Assembly (NCBI RefSeq): GCF_030466625.1
Contig: NZ_JADEVT010000006.1
Location: forward strand, 62,001 to 126,000
DNA length: 64,000 nt
Origin: Nocardioides sp. ChNu-153
GTDB lineage: Bacteria; Actinomycetota; Actinomycetes; Propionibacteriales; Nocardioidaceae
Direction of reading: 5' to 3'
The notes beneath the pieces were generated by a model. The model did not search any database. It was not told the origin of the DNA and worked only from the letters and a program-made list of their open reading frames with translations. A program made the translations under genes and the position numbers. Shown piece by piece: positions 29,277 through 39,400 of the stretch; positions within the stretch are counted from its first letter, which is position 1; every line of letters begins with the position of its first letter.

Positions 29277-30815
29277 ATGACTGCGCCGACGACACCCCTG
29301 ACCGAGCGACCCGCTGCCCCCGCCGACCTCGCGGGAGCCGAGCCGCTCTCGGTGGCGATGGTGACCCTGGGGTGCGCCCGCAACGAGGTGGACTCCGAGG
29401 AGCTCGCCGGCCGCCTCGAGGCGGGTGGTTTCCGCCTCGTCGACGACCCCGACGCCGCGGACACCGTCGTCGTCAACACCTGCGGCTTCGTCGAGTCGGC
29501 CAAGAAGGACTCCGTCGACACGCTGCTCGCGGCCGCCGACCTCAAGGACGGCGGGCGCGCCCAGGCCGTCGTCGCGGTGGGCTGCCTCGCGGAGCGGTAC
29601 GGCGCGGAGCTCGCCGCCGAGCTGCCCGAGGCCGACGCCGTGCTCGGCTTCGACGACTACCCCGACATCGCCGCGCGGCTGCGCTCGATCGTCGCGGGGG
29701 AGGCCCACCACCCGCACACGCCGACCGACCGGCGGCGCCTGCTGCCGATCAGCCCCGTCGAGCGCGGCGACGCCGTCGTCGCCTCCGGGCTGAGCGTGCC
29801 CGGCCACGGCGCCGAGGCGCTCGTCATCGACCCCGCCGACCCGCTCGACGACGTCGCGCCGGCCAGCGGTCCGCGGGTGTACCGGCGCCGCCTCGAGAAC
29901 GGGCCGACGGCGCCGCTCAAGCTGGCCAGCGGCTGCGACCGCCGCTGCACCTTCTGCGCCATCCCGGCCTTCCGCGGCTCGTTCGTCAGCCGTCGTCCCG
30001 CCGACGTGCTGGGCGAGGCCCGCTGGCTCGCGGGCGAGGGCGTGCGCGAGCTGTTCCTCGTCAGCGAGAACTCGACGTCGTACGGCAAGGACCTCGGCGA
30101 CGTGAAGCTGCTCGAGACCGTGCTGCCCGAGCTCGCGGCGATCGAGGGCGTGGCCCGCGTGCGCGTGTCCTACCTGCAGCCGGCCGAGACGCGCCCGGGG
30201 CTGATCCGCGCGATCGCGACGACGCCGGGCGTCGTCCCCTACTTCGACCTGTCGTTCCAGCACGCGAGCAACCCGGTGCTGCGCCGGATGCGCCGCTTCG
30301 GCGACCCGGAGAGCTTCCTCGCCCTGCTCGACCGCATCCGCGGCCTGGCCCCCGAGGCGGGCGTCCGCTCCAACGTCATCGTCGGCTTCCCCGGGGAGAC
30401 CGAGGAGGACCTCGAGGTGCTGTGCGACTTCCTGGAGGCCGCCCGTCTCGACGTCACCGGGGTGTTCGGCTACTCCGACGAGGACGGCACCGAGGCTGCG
30501 GACCTCGACGGCAAGCACGACGAGGACGAGGTGCGGGCCCGCACCGAGCACGTCACGGCGCTGGTGGAGGAGCTCACGGCGCAGCGCGCCGAGGAGCGGA
30601 TCGGCGAGCACGTCGAGGTGCTGGTGGAGCGCACGGGCGACGAGGGCACCGAGGGCCGCGCGGCCCACCAGGGCCCCGAGGTGGACGGCACGACGACCCT
30701 CGTCGACGCCGACGGCGCTGCCGTGGACGCCCGCGTGGGCGACCTCGTGCGCGCCGTGGTCGTGGCCAGCGAGGGCGTCGACCTCGTGGCCCAGGTGAGG
30801 GAGGACCCGCGATGA
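29277..30815 (+). CDS. rimO: Ribosomal protein S12 methylthiotransferase RimO
   Basis: 512-residue radical-SAM enzyme that methylthiolates an aspartate of ribosomal protein S12. The N-terminal UPF0004 domain has [34 protein letters not shown] and [10 protein letters not shown], which hold the three auxiliary-cluster cysteines. The radical-SAM motif is [15 protein letters not shown] near residue 220, and a TRAM domain ends the protein. ATG 29277 is used, with a possible leaderless box TACTCG just upstream. The stop overlaps the pgsA start as ATGA. Confidence 0.96.
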   Translation: MTAPTTPLTERPAAPADLAGAEPLSVAMVTLGCARNEVDSEELAGRLEAGGFRLVDDPDAADTVVVNTCGFVESAKKDSVDTLLAAADLKDGGRAQAVVAVGCLAERYGAELAAELPEADAVLGFDDYPDIAARLRSIVAGEAHHPHTPTDRRRLLPISPVERGDAVVASGLSVPGHGAEALVIDPADPLDDVAPASGPRVYRRRLENGPTAPLKLASGCDRRCTFCAIPAFRGSFVSRRPADVLGEARWLAGEGVRELFLVSENSTSYGKDLGDVKLLETVLPELAAIEGVARVRVSYLQPAETRPGLIRAIATTPGVVPYFDLSFQHASNPVLRRMRRFGDPESFLALLDRIRGLAPEAGVRSNVIVGFPGETEEDLEVLCDFLEAARLDVTGVFGYSDEDGTEAADLDGKHDEDEVRARTEHVTALVEELTAQRAEERIGEHVEVLVERTGDEGTEGRAAHQGPEVDGTTTLVDADGAAVDARVGDLVRAVVVASEGVDLVAQVREDPR

Positions 30816-31426
30816 CGGACGCCCCGGTGAAGGTCAGCAACTACAACCTGCCGAACGCCCTCACGACGCTGCGCATCGTGCTCGTGCCGTTCTTCGGCTG
30901 GGCGCTGCTCGTCGACGGCGGGGACTCGGTGCTGTGGCGCACGGTCGCGTGGGCGATCTTCTTCGTCGCGATGGTGACGGACAAGGTCGACGGCGACCTG
31001 GCCCGCGCGCGCAACATGGTGACCGACTTCGGCAAGATCGCGGACCCCATCGCCGACAAGGCGATCACGGGCATGGCCTTCGTCGGTCTCGCGATCGTCG
31101 GCGACATCTGGTGGTGGGTCGCGATCGTCGTGCTGGTGCGCGAGTGGAGCGTCACCCTGCTGCGGCTGTCCGTCGCCAAGCAGGTCGTCATCGCGGCGGC
31201 CCGCAGCGGCAAGATCAAGACGGTTCTGCAGGCGTTCGCCCTCGGGCTCCTCGCGCTGCCGCTGCGGCAGGTGGACGGGTGGCTCGACGTGCCCGGCGAG
31301 GTCGTCTTCCACGCCGCCCAGGCCCTGCTGGCCGCCGCGGTCGTCATGACCCTGTGGTCGGGCTATGAGTTCTTCCGCGACCTGGTCAAGCAGCGCGACG
31401 TGCTGCGCCGCGCCCCCCGCGCCTGA
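30812..31426 (+). CDS. pgsA: CDP-diacylglycerol-glycerol-3-phosphate phosphatidyltransferase
   Basis: 204-residue integral membrane enzyme making phosphatidylglycerol phosphate. The CDP-alcohol phosphotransferase motif is complete in [27 protein letters not shown], given as residues 50-76: D-G-x2-A-R-x8-G-x3-D-x3-D. It starts with the characteristic [17 protein letters not shown]. The ATG at 30812 overlaps the rimO stop. In most actinobacteria cinA follows directly; here a secreted nuclease gene is placed between them. Confidence 0.96.
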   Translation: MTDAPVKVSNYNLPNALTTLRIVLVPFFGWALLVDGGDSVLWRTVAWAIFFVAMVTDKVDGDLARARNMVTDFGKIADPIADKAITGMAFVGLAIVGDIWWWVAIVVLVREWSVTLLRLSVAKQVVIAAARSGKIKTVLQAFALGLLALPLRQVDGWLDVPGEVVFHAAQALLAAAVVMTLWSGYEFFRDLVKQRDVLRRAPRA

Positions 31427-31463
31427 CGCGTCCCGAGGGCGTGGACGCGCCGCTGACGGAACC

Positions 31464-31517
31464 GTTACCGACCGTTCACCGGGAGGCGTTGACCTGGTCG
31501 TCGGACCGGGATGGGAT
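31464..31517 (+). promoter_or_regulatory. Candidate promoter of the secreted nuclease with PHO-box-like repeats
   Basis: Direct repeats GTTACC (31464), GTTCACC (31474-31480) and GTTGACC (31488-31494) lead into a promoter TTGACC (31489-31494), 17 nt, TGGGAT (31512-31517). GTTCACC repeats overlapping a -35 are the form of actinobacterial PhoP sites, but spacings of 10 and 14 bp are less regular than the usual 11. Candidate only. Confidence 0.45.
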
Positions 31518-31582
31518 GACCGGGTCTCCCCTCTGACCGGACGCCGGCTCGGCGTGCGTCCGCACCTGCCGAAAGGTCGCTC

Positions 31583-34500
31583 GTGTCCGTACCTCCGCAG
31601 AACCCGCCAGCCCGCGCGCGTCGCGCGACGAGGAGTCGCGTCCGCCGCGGCCTCGCCGCCGGCCTCGGCGCCGGCGTCGCCGCCACGTGCCTCGTGGCGG
31701 CACCCTCCCAGGCCAACCCGGCCGGCACCGGTCTCGTCATCAGCGAGGTGTACGGCGGTGGCGGCAACTCCGGCGCCGCCTTCAGCAACGACTTCATCGA
31801 GCTCTACAACCCCACGGGTGCGGCGATCTCGCTGGACGGCCTGGCGCTGCAGTACCGCTCTGCCGCCGGCGGCAGCGGCGGCGTGCAGTCGCTGACGGGC
31901 TCGGTCGCCCCGGGCTCGTACTTCCTCGTGCAGGCAGCGGCCGGGTCCAACACGACGCTGCCCGCGCTGCCGTCGCCCGACGCGAGCGTGCCGTTCAACA
32001 TGTCGGGCAGCGCCGGTCAGGTGCTGCTGCTCAACGGCACCAGCGCCTTCACCGGCTCGGGCGACCTGGCCGGCAACCCGGCGCTCGTCGACGCGATCGG
32101 CTGGGGGTCCGCCACGACCAGCTTCGAGACCGCTCCCGCGGCGGGCACGGCGAACGCGACCAGCGTCGCGCGCACCGCGCCGGGCACCGACAGCGACAGC
32201 AACACCGCCGACTTCCGCGTGGGTGCACCGACCCCGCAGGCCTCCGGCGCCGCGCCGGACCCCGACCCGGAGCCGGACCCGGAGCCCGAGACCCCGACCG
32301 CGGTCACCATCGCCCAGATCCAGGGCACGGGTGCGAGCACCCCGCTGGCCGGCCAGCGGGTGTCCACCACCGGTGTCGTCACCGCGGCCTACCCGACCGG
32401 CGGCTTCAACGGTTTCTACGTCCAGACCGCCGGCACCGGCGGCGCGGCCAAGGCGGCCGGCTCGGCCTCCGACGCGGTGTTCGTGTACGGCGGGTCCTCC
32501 GGCTTCGCGACGTACCCCGCGGTCGGCGACTCGGTCCAGGTGGTCGGCACCGCCACGGAGTTCGCGTCGCAGACCCAGGTCGACGCCAGCGCCGGCTCGT
32601 GGACCGAGCTGTCCACGCCGCTCACCGCCGTGACCCCGCGCGCCTTCGCGCTCCCCGGGACGGGCGCCGCGCGCGAGATGTACGAGGGCGAGCTCGTGGC
32701 GCCCACCGAGACCTACACGGTCACGAACAACTACAACCTCAACAACTTCGCCGAGATCGGCCTCGCGCTCGGCGACCTGCCGCTGCTGACGCCGACCGAG
32801 GTGGCCGACCCGCAGGACGCGGAGGCCATCGCGGCCGTGCAGGCCGACAACGCCGCGCGTGCCGTCACCCTCGACGACGGCGCCAGCACGAACTTCCTCT
32901 CCAGCTCGAACGGCGGGGCGAACAAGGACATCCCGCTGCCCTGGATCACCCAGGAGCGCTCGGTGCGGGTCAACGCGGGCGCCGAGATCACCGCGCCGGT
33001 CGTCTTCGACTTCCGCAACAGCACGTGGAAGTACCAGCCGACCACGCAGCTGACGGCGCAGGGCACCGCCCCGGCGACGTTCGAGGACACCCGCACCGCG
33101 GCTCCGGAGGAGGTGGGCGGCGACCTGCAGCTCGCCACCTTCAACGTGCTGAACTACTTCAGCACCACCGGTGAGGACTTCGTCGAGTCGGGCCTCGGCA
33201 CCTGCTCGTTCTACACGGACCGTGACGGCGCCCCCGTCACGAACAACCGCTGCGACCCCGACGGCCCGCGCGGTGCCGCCGACCAGGAGAACCTGGAGCG
33301 CCAGCAGGCGAAGATCGTCGCGGCCATCAACGCCATCGACGCCGACGTGATGTCGCTGGAGGAGATCGAGAACTCGGCGGCCTTCGGCCAGAACCGCGAC
33401 CTGGCGCTGGCGACGCTGGTGGAGGCGCTCAACGCCGACGCCGGCGAGACCCGCTGGGCGTTCGTCCCCTCCCCGCGTGACGTGCCGGAGGAGGAGGACG
33501 TCATCCGCACGGCGTTCATCTACCAGCGCGCCGACGTCGAGACGGTGGGCTCCTCGCGGATCCTGCTCGACTCGACCGCGTTCGCGAACGCCCGCCGGCC
33601 GCTGGCCCAGGCGTTCAAGGCCCGCGGGGCGGACGACTCCTCGGCGTTCACCGTCGTCGTCAACCACTTCAAGTCCAAGGGCGACTCGACCCCGCCCGCC
33701 ACGGGCGACAACGCCAACGGTCTCCAGGGCGCCTTCAACGGCGACCGCACCCGCCAGGCGCAGGCGCTGACCACGTTCGCGGACGAGGTGGCGGCCGAGG
33801 TCGGCACCGAGGCCGTGTTCCTCGCCGGTGACTTCAACTCGTACTCGATGGAGGACCCGATCCAGGTCCTCGAGGAGGCGGGCTACACCAACCTGTCGTC
33901 CGACGACGAGTGGAGCTACAGCTTCAGCGGCCAGTCGGGCTCGCTGGACCACGTGCTCGCGAACGAGGCGGCGCTGGCCACGGTCACGGGCTCGGACATC
34001 TGGGAGATCAACGCCGTCGAGCCGATCTCCTACGAGTACAGCCGGTACAACTACAACGCCACCGACTTCTACTCGCCCGACCCGTACCGCTCGTCGGACC
34101 ACGAGCCGCACGTGATCGGCATCAGCGCCGACCAGGCCCCGGTCGAGTCGACGGTCGTCACCTCGCCCACCACGGGTGCCTACGGCGACGCCATCCGCAT
34201 CCCCGTCGAGATCGACACCGAGGGCGCCGGCACCGGCACCGTCGAGGCGATCTGGGGCGGTCGGGTCCTCGGCAGCGCCGAGGTCGTCGACGGTCGCGCG
34301 ACCATCGTGCTGCCGCGCCGCCAGCTCCTCCCGAACACCTACCGCATCGGTCTGCGCTACTCGGGCGACACCACGACGTACCCGTCGACCGGCGGCGTCG
34401 TGCTGACGGTGGACAAGGCGCGCTCCGTGCTCGTCACGGCCGCCTGGCCGCAGCCGATCGCCCCCGGTGCCCGCGGCACGCTCGGCATCGAGGTCGGGAA

Positions 34501-34702
34501 CTCCTCGGGTGCCCGGGCCAACGGCTGGGTCAACGTCGTGTACGGCGGCCAGGCCCAGCGGGTGCAGGTCGTCAACGGCTTCGCCCGGGTGTCGCTGCCG
34601 CCGGTCCGCACCGCGGGCTGGCAGCGCGCCAGCATCTACTACGAGGGCAACGCCACCATCAACCCCGCGTTCGCCACGCTGGGGGTGAAGGTCGGACGCT
34701 GA
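31583..34702 (+). CDS. ExeM/NucH-family secreted endonuclease
   Basis: 1039 residues, secreted. Signal peptide: basic RSRVRRG then hydrophobic LAAGLGAGVAATCLVAA with cleavage after SQA (~45). A lamin-tail domain (VISEVYGGGGNSG...FIELYNPTG) spans ~50-215, followed by an acidic Pro-Asp-Glu linker near 225 and an OB-type DNA-binding region at 235-510. An endonuclease/exonuclease/phosphatase domain spans ~515-865, with catalytic motifs LATFNVLNYF, SLEEIEN, VVNHFKSKG, LAGDFNSY, SLDHVLAN and SSDHEPHV. Two Ig-like repeats end the protein. There is no LPXTG anchor. GTG 31583 has GAAAGG 6 nt upstream. It sits between pgsA and cinA with its own promoter. Extracellular DNA use is likely. Confidence 0.93.
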   Translation: MSVPPQNPPARARRATRSRVRRGLAAGLGAGVAATCLVAAPSQANPAGTGLVISEVYGGGGNSGAAFSNDFIELYNPTGAAISLDGLALQYRSAAGGSGGVQSLTGSVAPGSYFLVQAAAGSNTTLPALPSPDASVPFNMSGSAGQVLLLNGTSAFTGSGDLAGNPALVDAIGWGSATTSFETAPAAGTANATSVARTAPGTDSDSNTADFRVGAPTPQASGAAPDPDPEPDPEPETPTAVTIAQIQGTGASTPLAGQRVSTTGVVTAAYPTGGFNGFYVQTAGTGGAAKAAGSASDAVFVYGGSSGFATYPAVGDSVQVVGTATEFASQTQVDASAGSWTELSTPLTAVTPRAFALPGTGAAREMYEGELVAPTETYTVTNNYNLNNFAEIGLALGDLPLLTPTEVADPQDAEAIAAVQADNAARAVTLDDGASTNFLSSSNGGANKDIPLPWITQERSVRVNAGAEITAPVVFDFRNSTWKYQPTTQLTAQGTAPATFEDTRTAAPEEVGGDLQLATFNVLNYFSTTGEDFVESGLGTCSFYTDRDGAPVTNNRCDPDGPRGAADQENLERQQAKIVAAINAIDADVMSLEEIENSAAFGQNRDLALATLVEALNADAGETRWAFVPSPRDVPEEEDVIRTAFIYQRADVETVGSSRILLDSTAFANARRPLAQAFKARGADDSSAFTVVVNHFKSKGDSTPPATGDNANGLQGAFNGDRTRQAQALTTFADEVAAEVGTEAVFLAGDFNSYSMEDPIQVLEEAGYTNLSSDDEWSYSFSGQSGSLDHVLANEAALATVTGSDIWEINAVEPISYEYSRYNYNATDFYSPDPYRSSDHEPHVIGISADQAPVESTVVTSPTTGAYGDAIRIPVEIDTEGAGTGTVEAIWGGRVLGSAEVVDGRATIVLPRRQLLPNTYRIGLRYSGDTTTYPSTGGVVLTVDKARSVLVTAAWPQPIAPGARGTLGIEVGNSSGARANGWVNVVYGGQAQRVQVVNGFARVSLPPVRTAGWQRASIYYEGNATINPAFATLGVKVGR

Positions 34703-34723
34703 CGCGACCGCCATGATGGGGGG

Positions 34724-35230
34724 ATGACCATCCCCACCGTCCCTGCCGAGGCCCTCGACGCGCTGGTCGCGTCGGGGGCCTCGCTCGCTGTCGCGGAGTC
34801 GTTGACGGGCGGGCGCCTCGCGGCCGCGCTCACGGGCGTCCCGGGCGCCTCCCGCGTGTTCCGCGGGGGAGTCGTGGCCTACGCCAGCGACGTGAAGGTC
34901 GCGGTGCTCGGCGTGCCCTCGCTGGTGGTCGAGACCGACGGGGTGGTGTCCGCCCGGTGCGCGGCGGCGATGGCGGCCGGCGTACGACGCCTGCTCGGCG
35001 CGACGTGGGGCGTCGCGACCACGGGCGTGGCCGGTCCCGACCCGCAGGAGGGGCACCCGCCCGGCACGGTGTTCGTCGGCATCGCCGGCCCCACCGGACC
35101 CGCGCGGGCGCAGCGCCTCCACCTGGCCGGCGACCGCGCAGCCGTCCAGGACGCCAGCGTCGCCGGAGCGTTGGCGCTGCTGCTGTCCGAGGTGTCGAGG
35201 CTCCCGCGGGATGAAACGGCCATCGGGTAG
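34724..35230 (+). CDS. cinA: CinA C-terminal domain amidohydrolase (PncC-type)
   Basis: 168-residue stand-alone CinA C-terminal domain, the nicotinamide-mononucleotide deamidase PncC fold. It carries [34 protein letters not shown] and [27 protein letters not shown], which hold the catalytic Ser/Lys region. The N-terminal MoaB-like half found in long CinA proteins is absent, which is common. ATG 34724 follows a GGGGGG run and also CATGAT 6 nt upstream. It precedes clgR by 41 bp, as in many actinobacteria. Confidence 0.93.
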   Translation: MTIPTVPAEALDALVASGASLAVAESLTGGRLAAALTGVPGASRVFRGGVVAYASDVKVAVLGVPSLVVETDGVVSARCAAAMAAGVRRLLGATWGVATTGVAGPDPQEGHPPGTVFVGIAGPTGPARAQRLHLAGDRAAVQDASVAGALALLLSEVSRLPRDETAIG

Positions 35231-35271
35231 CGTTGCACCCCACGCGAGGGACCGAGGTGAAAGGACGGCGC

Positions 35272-35586
35272 ATGGTGCTCTTCCGACGCTCGTTGGGTGA
35301 CGTCCTCCGTCGTGAGCGCGTGCAGCGCGGCATGACGCTGCGCGAGGTCTCCGCGGGAGCCCGCGTGAGCCTGGGCTACATCTCCGAGATCGAGCGCGGC
35401 CAGAAGGAGGCGTCGTCGGAGCTGCTCGCGTCGCTCTGCGCCGCCCTCGAGGTGCCGCTCTCCGACGTCCTGCGCGAGGTCAGCCTCGAGGTGGCGCGCG
35501 AGGAGTCCGTGGTGCTCGCCGCCGCGACCCCGCTCAAGGTGCACCCGCGCCCGGCCGCCGGCGAGGTCGTCGCCTCCGCCGCCTAG
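35272..35586 (+). CDS. clgR: ClgR-type XRE regulator of Clp proteases
   Basis: 104-residue Cro/CI-type regulator that activates clp and other proteolysis genes in actinobacteria. The HTH is [39 protein letters not shown], residues 10-48. The C-terminus ends VVASAA; a terminal Ala-Ala is the ClpP degradation tag described for Streptomyces ClgR. ATG 35272 is chosen over the in-frame upstream start because GAAAGGA lies 6 nt before it. A weak ECF-like pair GGGATG (35208-35213), 17 nt, CGTT (35231-35234) is present; mycobacterial clgR is SigE-driven. Confidence 0.94.
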   Translation: MVLFRRSLGDVLRRERVQRGMTLREVSAGARVSLGYISEIERGQKEASSELLASLCAALEVPLSDVLREVSLEVAREESVVLAAATPLKVHPRPAAGEVVASAA

Positions 35587-35615
35587 GCCTCGGGCCGCCG
35601 CCCGTCCGGTCCACC

Positions 35616-35648
35616 ACCGCCCGTCCGAGCCCCGCTCGGGCGGGCGGT
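35616..35648. terminator. Bidirectional hairpin terminator between clgR and nei2
   Basis: 15-bp stem ACCGCCCGTCCGAGC (35616-35630) with 35634-35648, 3-nt loop CCC and a single G-U type mismatch. It lies between convergent genes and serves both. Confidence 0.85.
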
Positions 35649-35653
35649 GTCGC

Positions 35654-36460
35654 TCACTGCTCCGGCTGGCAGTGAGGGCACCAGTACGTCGTGCGCTCGC
35701 CCCGGTCGGGGTGCTCGTCGTCGGTGCGCAGCTGGCGGACGACCGGCGTGCCGCAGCGCCGGCAGGGCTTGCGGGCCCGCCCATACACCCACAGCTCGCG
35801 GCCCGGGCGCGTGTCCCCGGTGGTGCACCGCACCGCCCGGTCCTTGTTGAGCACGAGCATCTGGTGCGCCCGCTGCACGAGCCGCTCGGGCCGGGCCACC
35901 GCGCCCACCGGCGTCGCCGGGTGGACACCGGCGACGAAGCACAGCTCGTTGGCGAAGACGTTGCCCACGCCGGCGAGCGAGCGCTGCTCGAGGAGGGCCT
36001 CGACGACCGGCCGCCCCGCGTCCGCGAGCAGCCGCCGCGTGGCCTCGTCGGCGTCCCAGTCCGGCCCCAGGAGATCGGGCCCGAGGTGGCCCACGACCTC
36101 GTCCTCGTGGGCGGTCAGCACCAGGTCGACGACCCCGAGCGCGAAGCCGACGGCGCTGACGTCACCGCTGCGCAGCACCACGCGGGCCTCGTGCGCGGGG
36201 CGCCGCCAGCGCTGACCGGCGGCGTACGTGTGCCAGACCCCCTCCATCTTGAGGTGGGTGTGGAGGGTCCACTCCCCGGTGTCGTGCTCGAGGCGGGTCA
36301 GCAGGTGCTTGCCGCGCGGGACCGTCGCCACGTGCCGGGAGCCGGCGAGGTCGACCGTCGCCAGCCGCGGCACCCGCAGGTCGACGACGTCGAGCACCCG
36401 CCCGGCCAGGGCGCGGTCGAGCCCGCGGGCGGCGCGGTAGACGGTGTCACCCTCGGGCAC
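35654..36460 (-). CDS. nei: Fpg/Nei-family DNA glycosylase (endonuclease VIII, Nei2-type)
   Basis: 268-residue base-excision repair enzyme removing oxidised bases with AP-lyase activity. The N-terminus PEGDTVYR gives the catalytic Pro2-Glu3. HTHLKMEGVWHTY is the substrate-binding part, and RSLAGVGNVFANELCFVAG is the helix-two-turn-helix. The C-terminal zinc finger is CRRCGTPV..WCPHC. The start at 36460 overlaps the lhr stop by 14 bp, so it is translated from the lhr transcript. The pairing of a damage glycosylase with the Lhr helicase is a repair operon. Confidence 0.93.
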   Translation of the reverse strand: MPEGDTVYRAARGLDRALAGRVLDVVDLRVPRLATVDLAGSRHVATVPRGKHLLTRLEHDTGEWTLHTHLKMEGVWHTYAAGQRWRRPAHEARVVLRSGDVSAVGFALGVVDLVLTAHEDEVVGHLGPDLLGPDWDADEATRRLLADAGRPVVEALLEQRSLAGVGNVFANELCFVAGVHPATPVGAVARPERLVQRAHQMLVLNKDRAVRCTTGDTRPGRELWVYGRARKPCRRCGTPVVRQLRTDDEHPDRGERTTYWCPHCQPEQ

Positions 36461-39400
36461 GGAGGTGCAGCCCCTTCGGCGTCGTGGTGAACCCGGCGGC
36501 GGCCAGCGCCCGGCGCAGCGGGGTGTCGGGGGCCCCCAGCAGCTGGCTGCCGTCGGCCTGCTCGACGGTGAGGCGCCCGAGACCGCCGCGGCGCACGGTG
36601 CCGGCCAGGCCGTGGGCGGCCCGGGTCAGGGTGTCGGAGTCGTCGGTGAACGTCAGCAGCGTGCGCCCGCCCCGCTCGACGTACAGCACGAGCTCGCCGT
36701 CCACGAGCACGACGACGGCGCCGGCCTTGCGCCCGGGGCGGTGCCCGCTCGCGCGGCCCGGGGCGTCGGTGCCGCCCGCGCCGTCGGTCGCGGCGTCGGC
36801 GGCCGGGCGGTCGGGCCAGGCGAGCGCCGCGCCGAACGGGTTGGCCGGGTCGGTCGCGGCCAGCACGTGCGTCGCCGGGGGCGTCGACGAGCCGTCCACG
36901 CCGCCGGCGGGCTCGGCGAACGTGCGCAGGCGGTCGACGGCGCCCGTGGTGCCGAACTGGGCGGCGCCCAGGCTGCCGACGAAGTAGCCCCGCCGGCACC
37001 GTCCGGACTCCTCGAACGCGGAGAGCACCTTGTAGACGGCCGCGAACCCGCCCGGCAGGCGCTCGCTGACCGCCGCGCCGCGGGTGACGACGCCGTGGCG
37101 GGCCAGCATCAGCTCCGCGGCGGCGTGACCCCGGCGGGTCGCGTCGTCGTCCGCCTCCGGCACGAGCGACCAGCGGCCGGACGTGCCGACGGGGACGCCG
37201 CCGGAGCGGGGCGTCGCCGGACGGGCGGTCCCGCCCCCCAGCGGCCCCCGGCCGCGCACCCCGACACCGCGCGAGCGGGGCGCGGGTCGCCGGGAACGGT
37301 GCGCGCCGGAGCCACCCACGCGGTCGCGCACGGGGGAGAACGTGTCGTTGGTGACCCGCCCCGCCCACACGAGGTCCCACAGCGCGGCGGCGAGGGCGCC
37401 GTCGTCCAGGGTGCCGGCGGCCTGGCCCAGCTGGCGGAAGAAGTAGGCGCCACCCGGCTGGAGCGCCTCGAGCACCCGGTCGTGCAGCTCGGACGCGTCG
37501 TACGGCGCGGGCAGCGGCACCGTGAGGTCGGCGCTGTCCGCGAGGTGCAGCGAGACCCAGCCGTCCGCGCCCGGGAGCGCGCCGTGCCCGGCCCAGATCA
37601 CCTCGCCGCTCGCGGTGAGCTCGTCGAGGTACGCCGGCACGTAGTCACGCACCCGCGCCGGCAGCACGAGCGTCTCCCACGCCGAGGCGGGCACCGCGCA
37701 CCCGGCGAGCTGGTCGACGGCGGTGAGCACCCCGTCGACGCCGTGCAGCCCGCCCCGGCGCGCCGGTTGCCGCGGCATCGGACGCGACCCGTCGGGCTGC
37801 GGCTGCTCGGCCTCGGCCACCTGCTGCCAGGCGGGCAGGAAGCGGCCGAGGGCACCCGGGTCGACGGGCTCGACCTCCTGGCGCAGCCGGGCCAGCGAGC
37901 GACGGCGCACGCGGCGCAGCACCTCGGCGTCGCACCACTCGCCGCCGCTGCCGCCCGGCCGGAACTCGCCGTCGACCACGCGGCCCTGGGCGCCGAGCCG
38001 CACCAGGGTGGTGGTGACGACGGCCGGACCGAGACCGAACCGATCCGCGACGTCGGCGGTGGTGAACGGCCCGTGGCTGCGGGCGTAGCGGGCGACCAGG
38101 TCGCCGAGCGGGTCCTCGACCTGCTCGCCGAACACCTCCGGGACCCCCGGGGGGACCGGGACGCCGAGCGCGTCGCGCAGGCGGGCCACGTCCTCGACCA
38201 CCGCGTGCCGCTCCTCGCCCGCGACGCGGACCGTGACGACGCGGCGGGCCTCGACGAGCGCCGCCACCCAGGCGGCCGTCTCGTCCGGGTCGGCGGTCGA
38301 ACGGGCGACGACCTCCTCGGGGGTGAGCGGGCCGACGAGGCGCAGGAGGTCGGCGACGCCCTCGGCGTCCCGGGCGCGCCGGTCGGGCGCGAGCCGCTGG
38401 AGCTCGGCCTCGACCTCGGCCAGCACCTCGGGGTCCAGCAGGTCGCGCAGCTCGGTGCGGCCCAGCAGCTCCGCCAGGAGGGTGGGGTCGAGCGACAGGG
38501 CGGCAGCCCGACGTTCCGCGAGCGGGGAGTCGCCCTCGTAGAGGAACTGCGCGACGTACCCGAACAGCAGGGTGCGGGCGAACGGCGACGGGGAGGGCGT
38601 CTCGACGTCCACGAGCTGCACCTCGCGCCGCTCGACCTGCGCCTGGAGCCCGAGGAGGCCGGGCAGGTCGTAGACGTCCTGCAGGCACTCACGCACCGTC
38701 TCGAGCACGACGGGGAACGCCGGGTACTTCGACGCCACCTCCAGCAGCTGCGAGGCCCGCTGCCGCTGCTGCCACAGCGGGGAGCGGCGGCCGGGGTCGC
38801 GGCGGGGGAGCAGCAGGGCCCGCGCCGCGGACTCGCGGAAGCGGGACGCGAACAGCGACGACGAGCCGACCTCGGCGGTCACCAGGTCGTTGAGCTCGTC
38901 CGCCTCGAACGCGAACACCTCGGCGCCGGGCGGGTCCTCGCCGGTGTCGGGCAGGCGCACGACGATGCCGTCGTCGAACGCGGTGGCCTGGCCGTCGACG
39001 CCGGTGCGCTCGCGGATCCGGGCGTTGACCGCGAGCGCCCACGGGGCGTGGACCGGCACGCCGTACGGCGAGTGGAGCACGAGGCGCCAGTCGCCGAGCT
39101 CGTCGCGGAAGCGCTCGAGCAGCAGGGTGCGGTCCGACGGCAGCACGTTGGTCGCCTCGCGCTGCTCCGCGACGTACTCCACCAGGTTGTGCGCGGCGTT
39201 GGCGTCGAGGCCCCGCTCCCGCACCAGCGCCACGGCCTCGGCCCGGGGCAGCCCACCCAGCTCTCGGTGCAGCGCCCCCACCGCGGCGCCGAGCTCGGCG
39301 GGGCGGCCGGGGGAGTCGCCCTTCCAGAAGGGCAGGCGCCCGGGAACGCCCGGCGCGGGCGTGACGAGCACGCGGTCGTGGGTGATGTCCTCGATGCGCC

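Noticed and set aside
30470..35122. Open frame of about 1550 codons on the minus strand opposite rimO-pgsA-nuclease-cinA
   Set aside because: Crosses four well-supported genes on the other strand and shows no motif; a compositional shadow.
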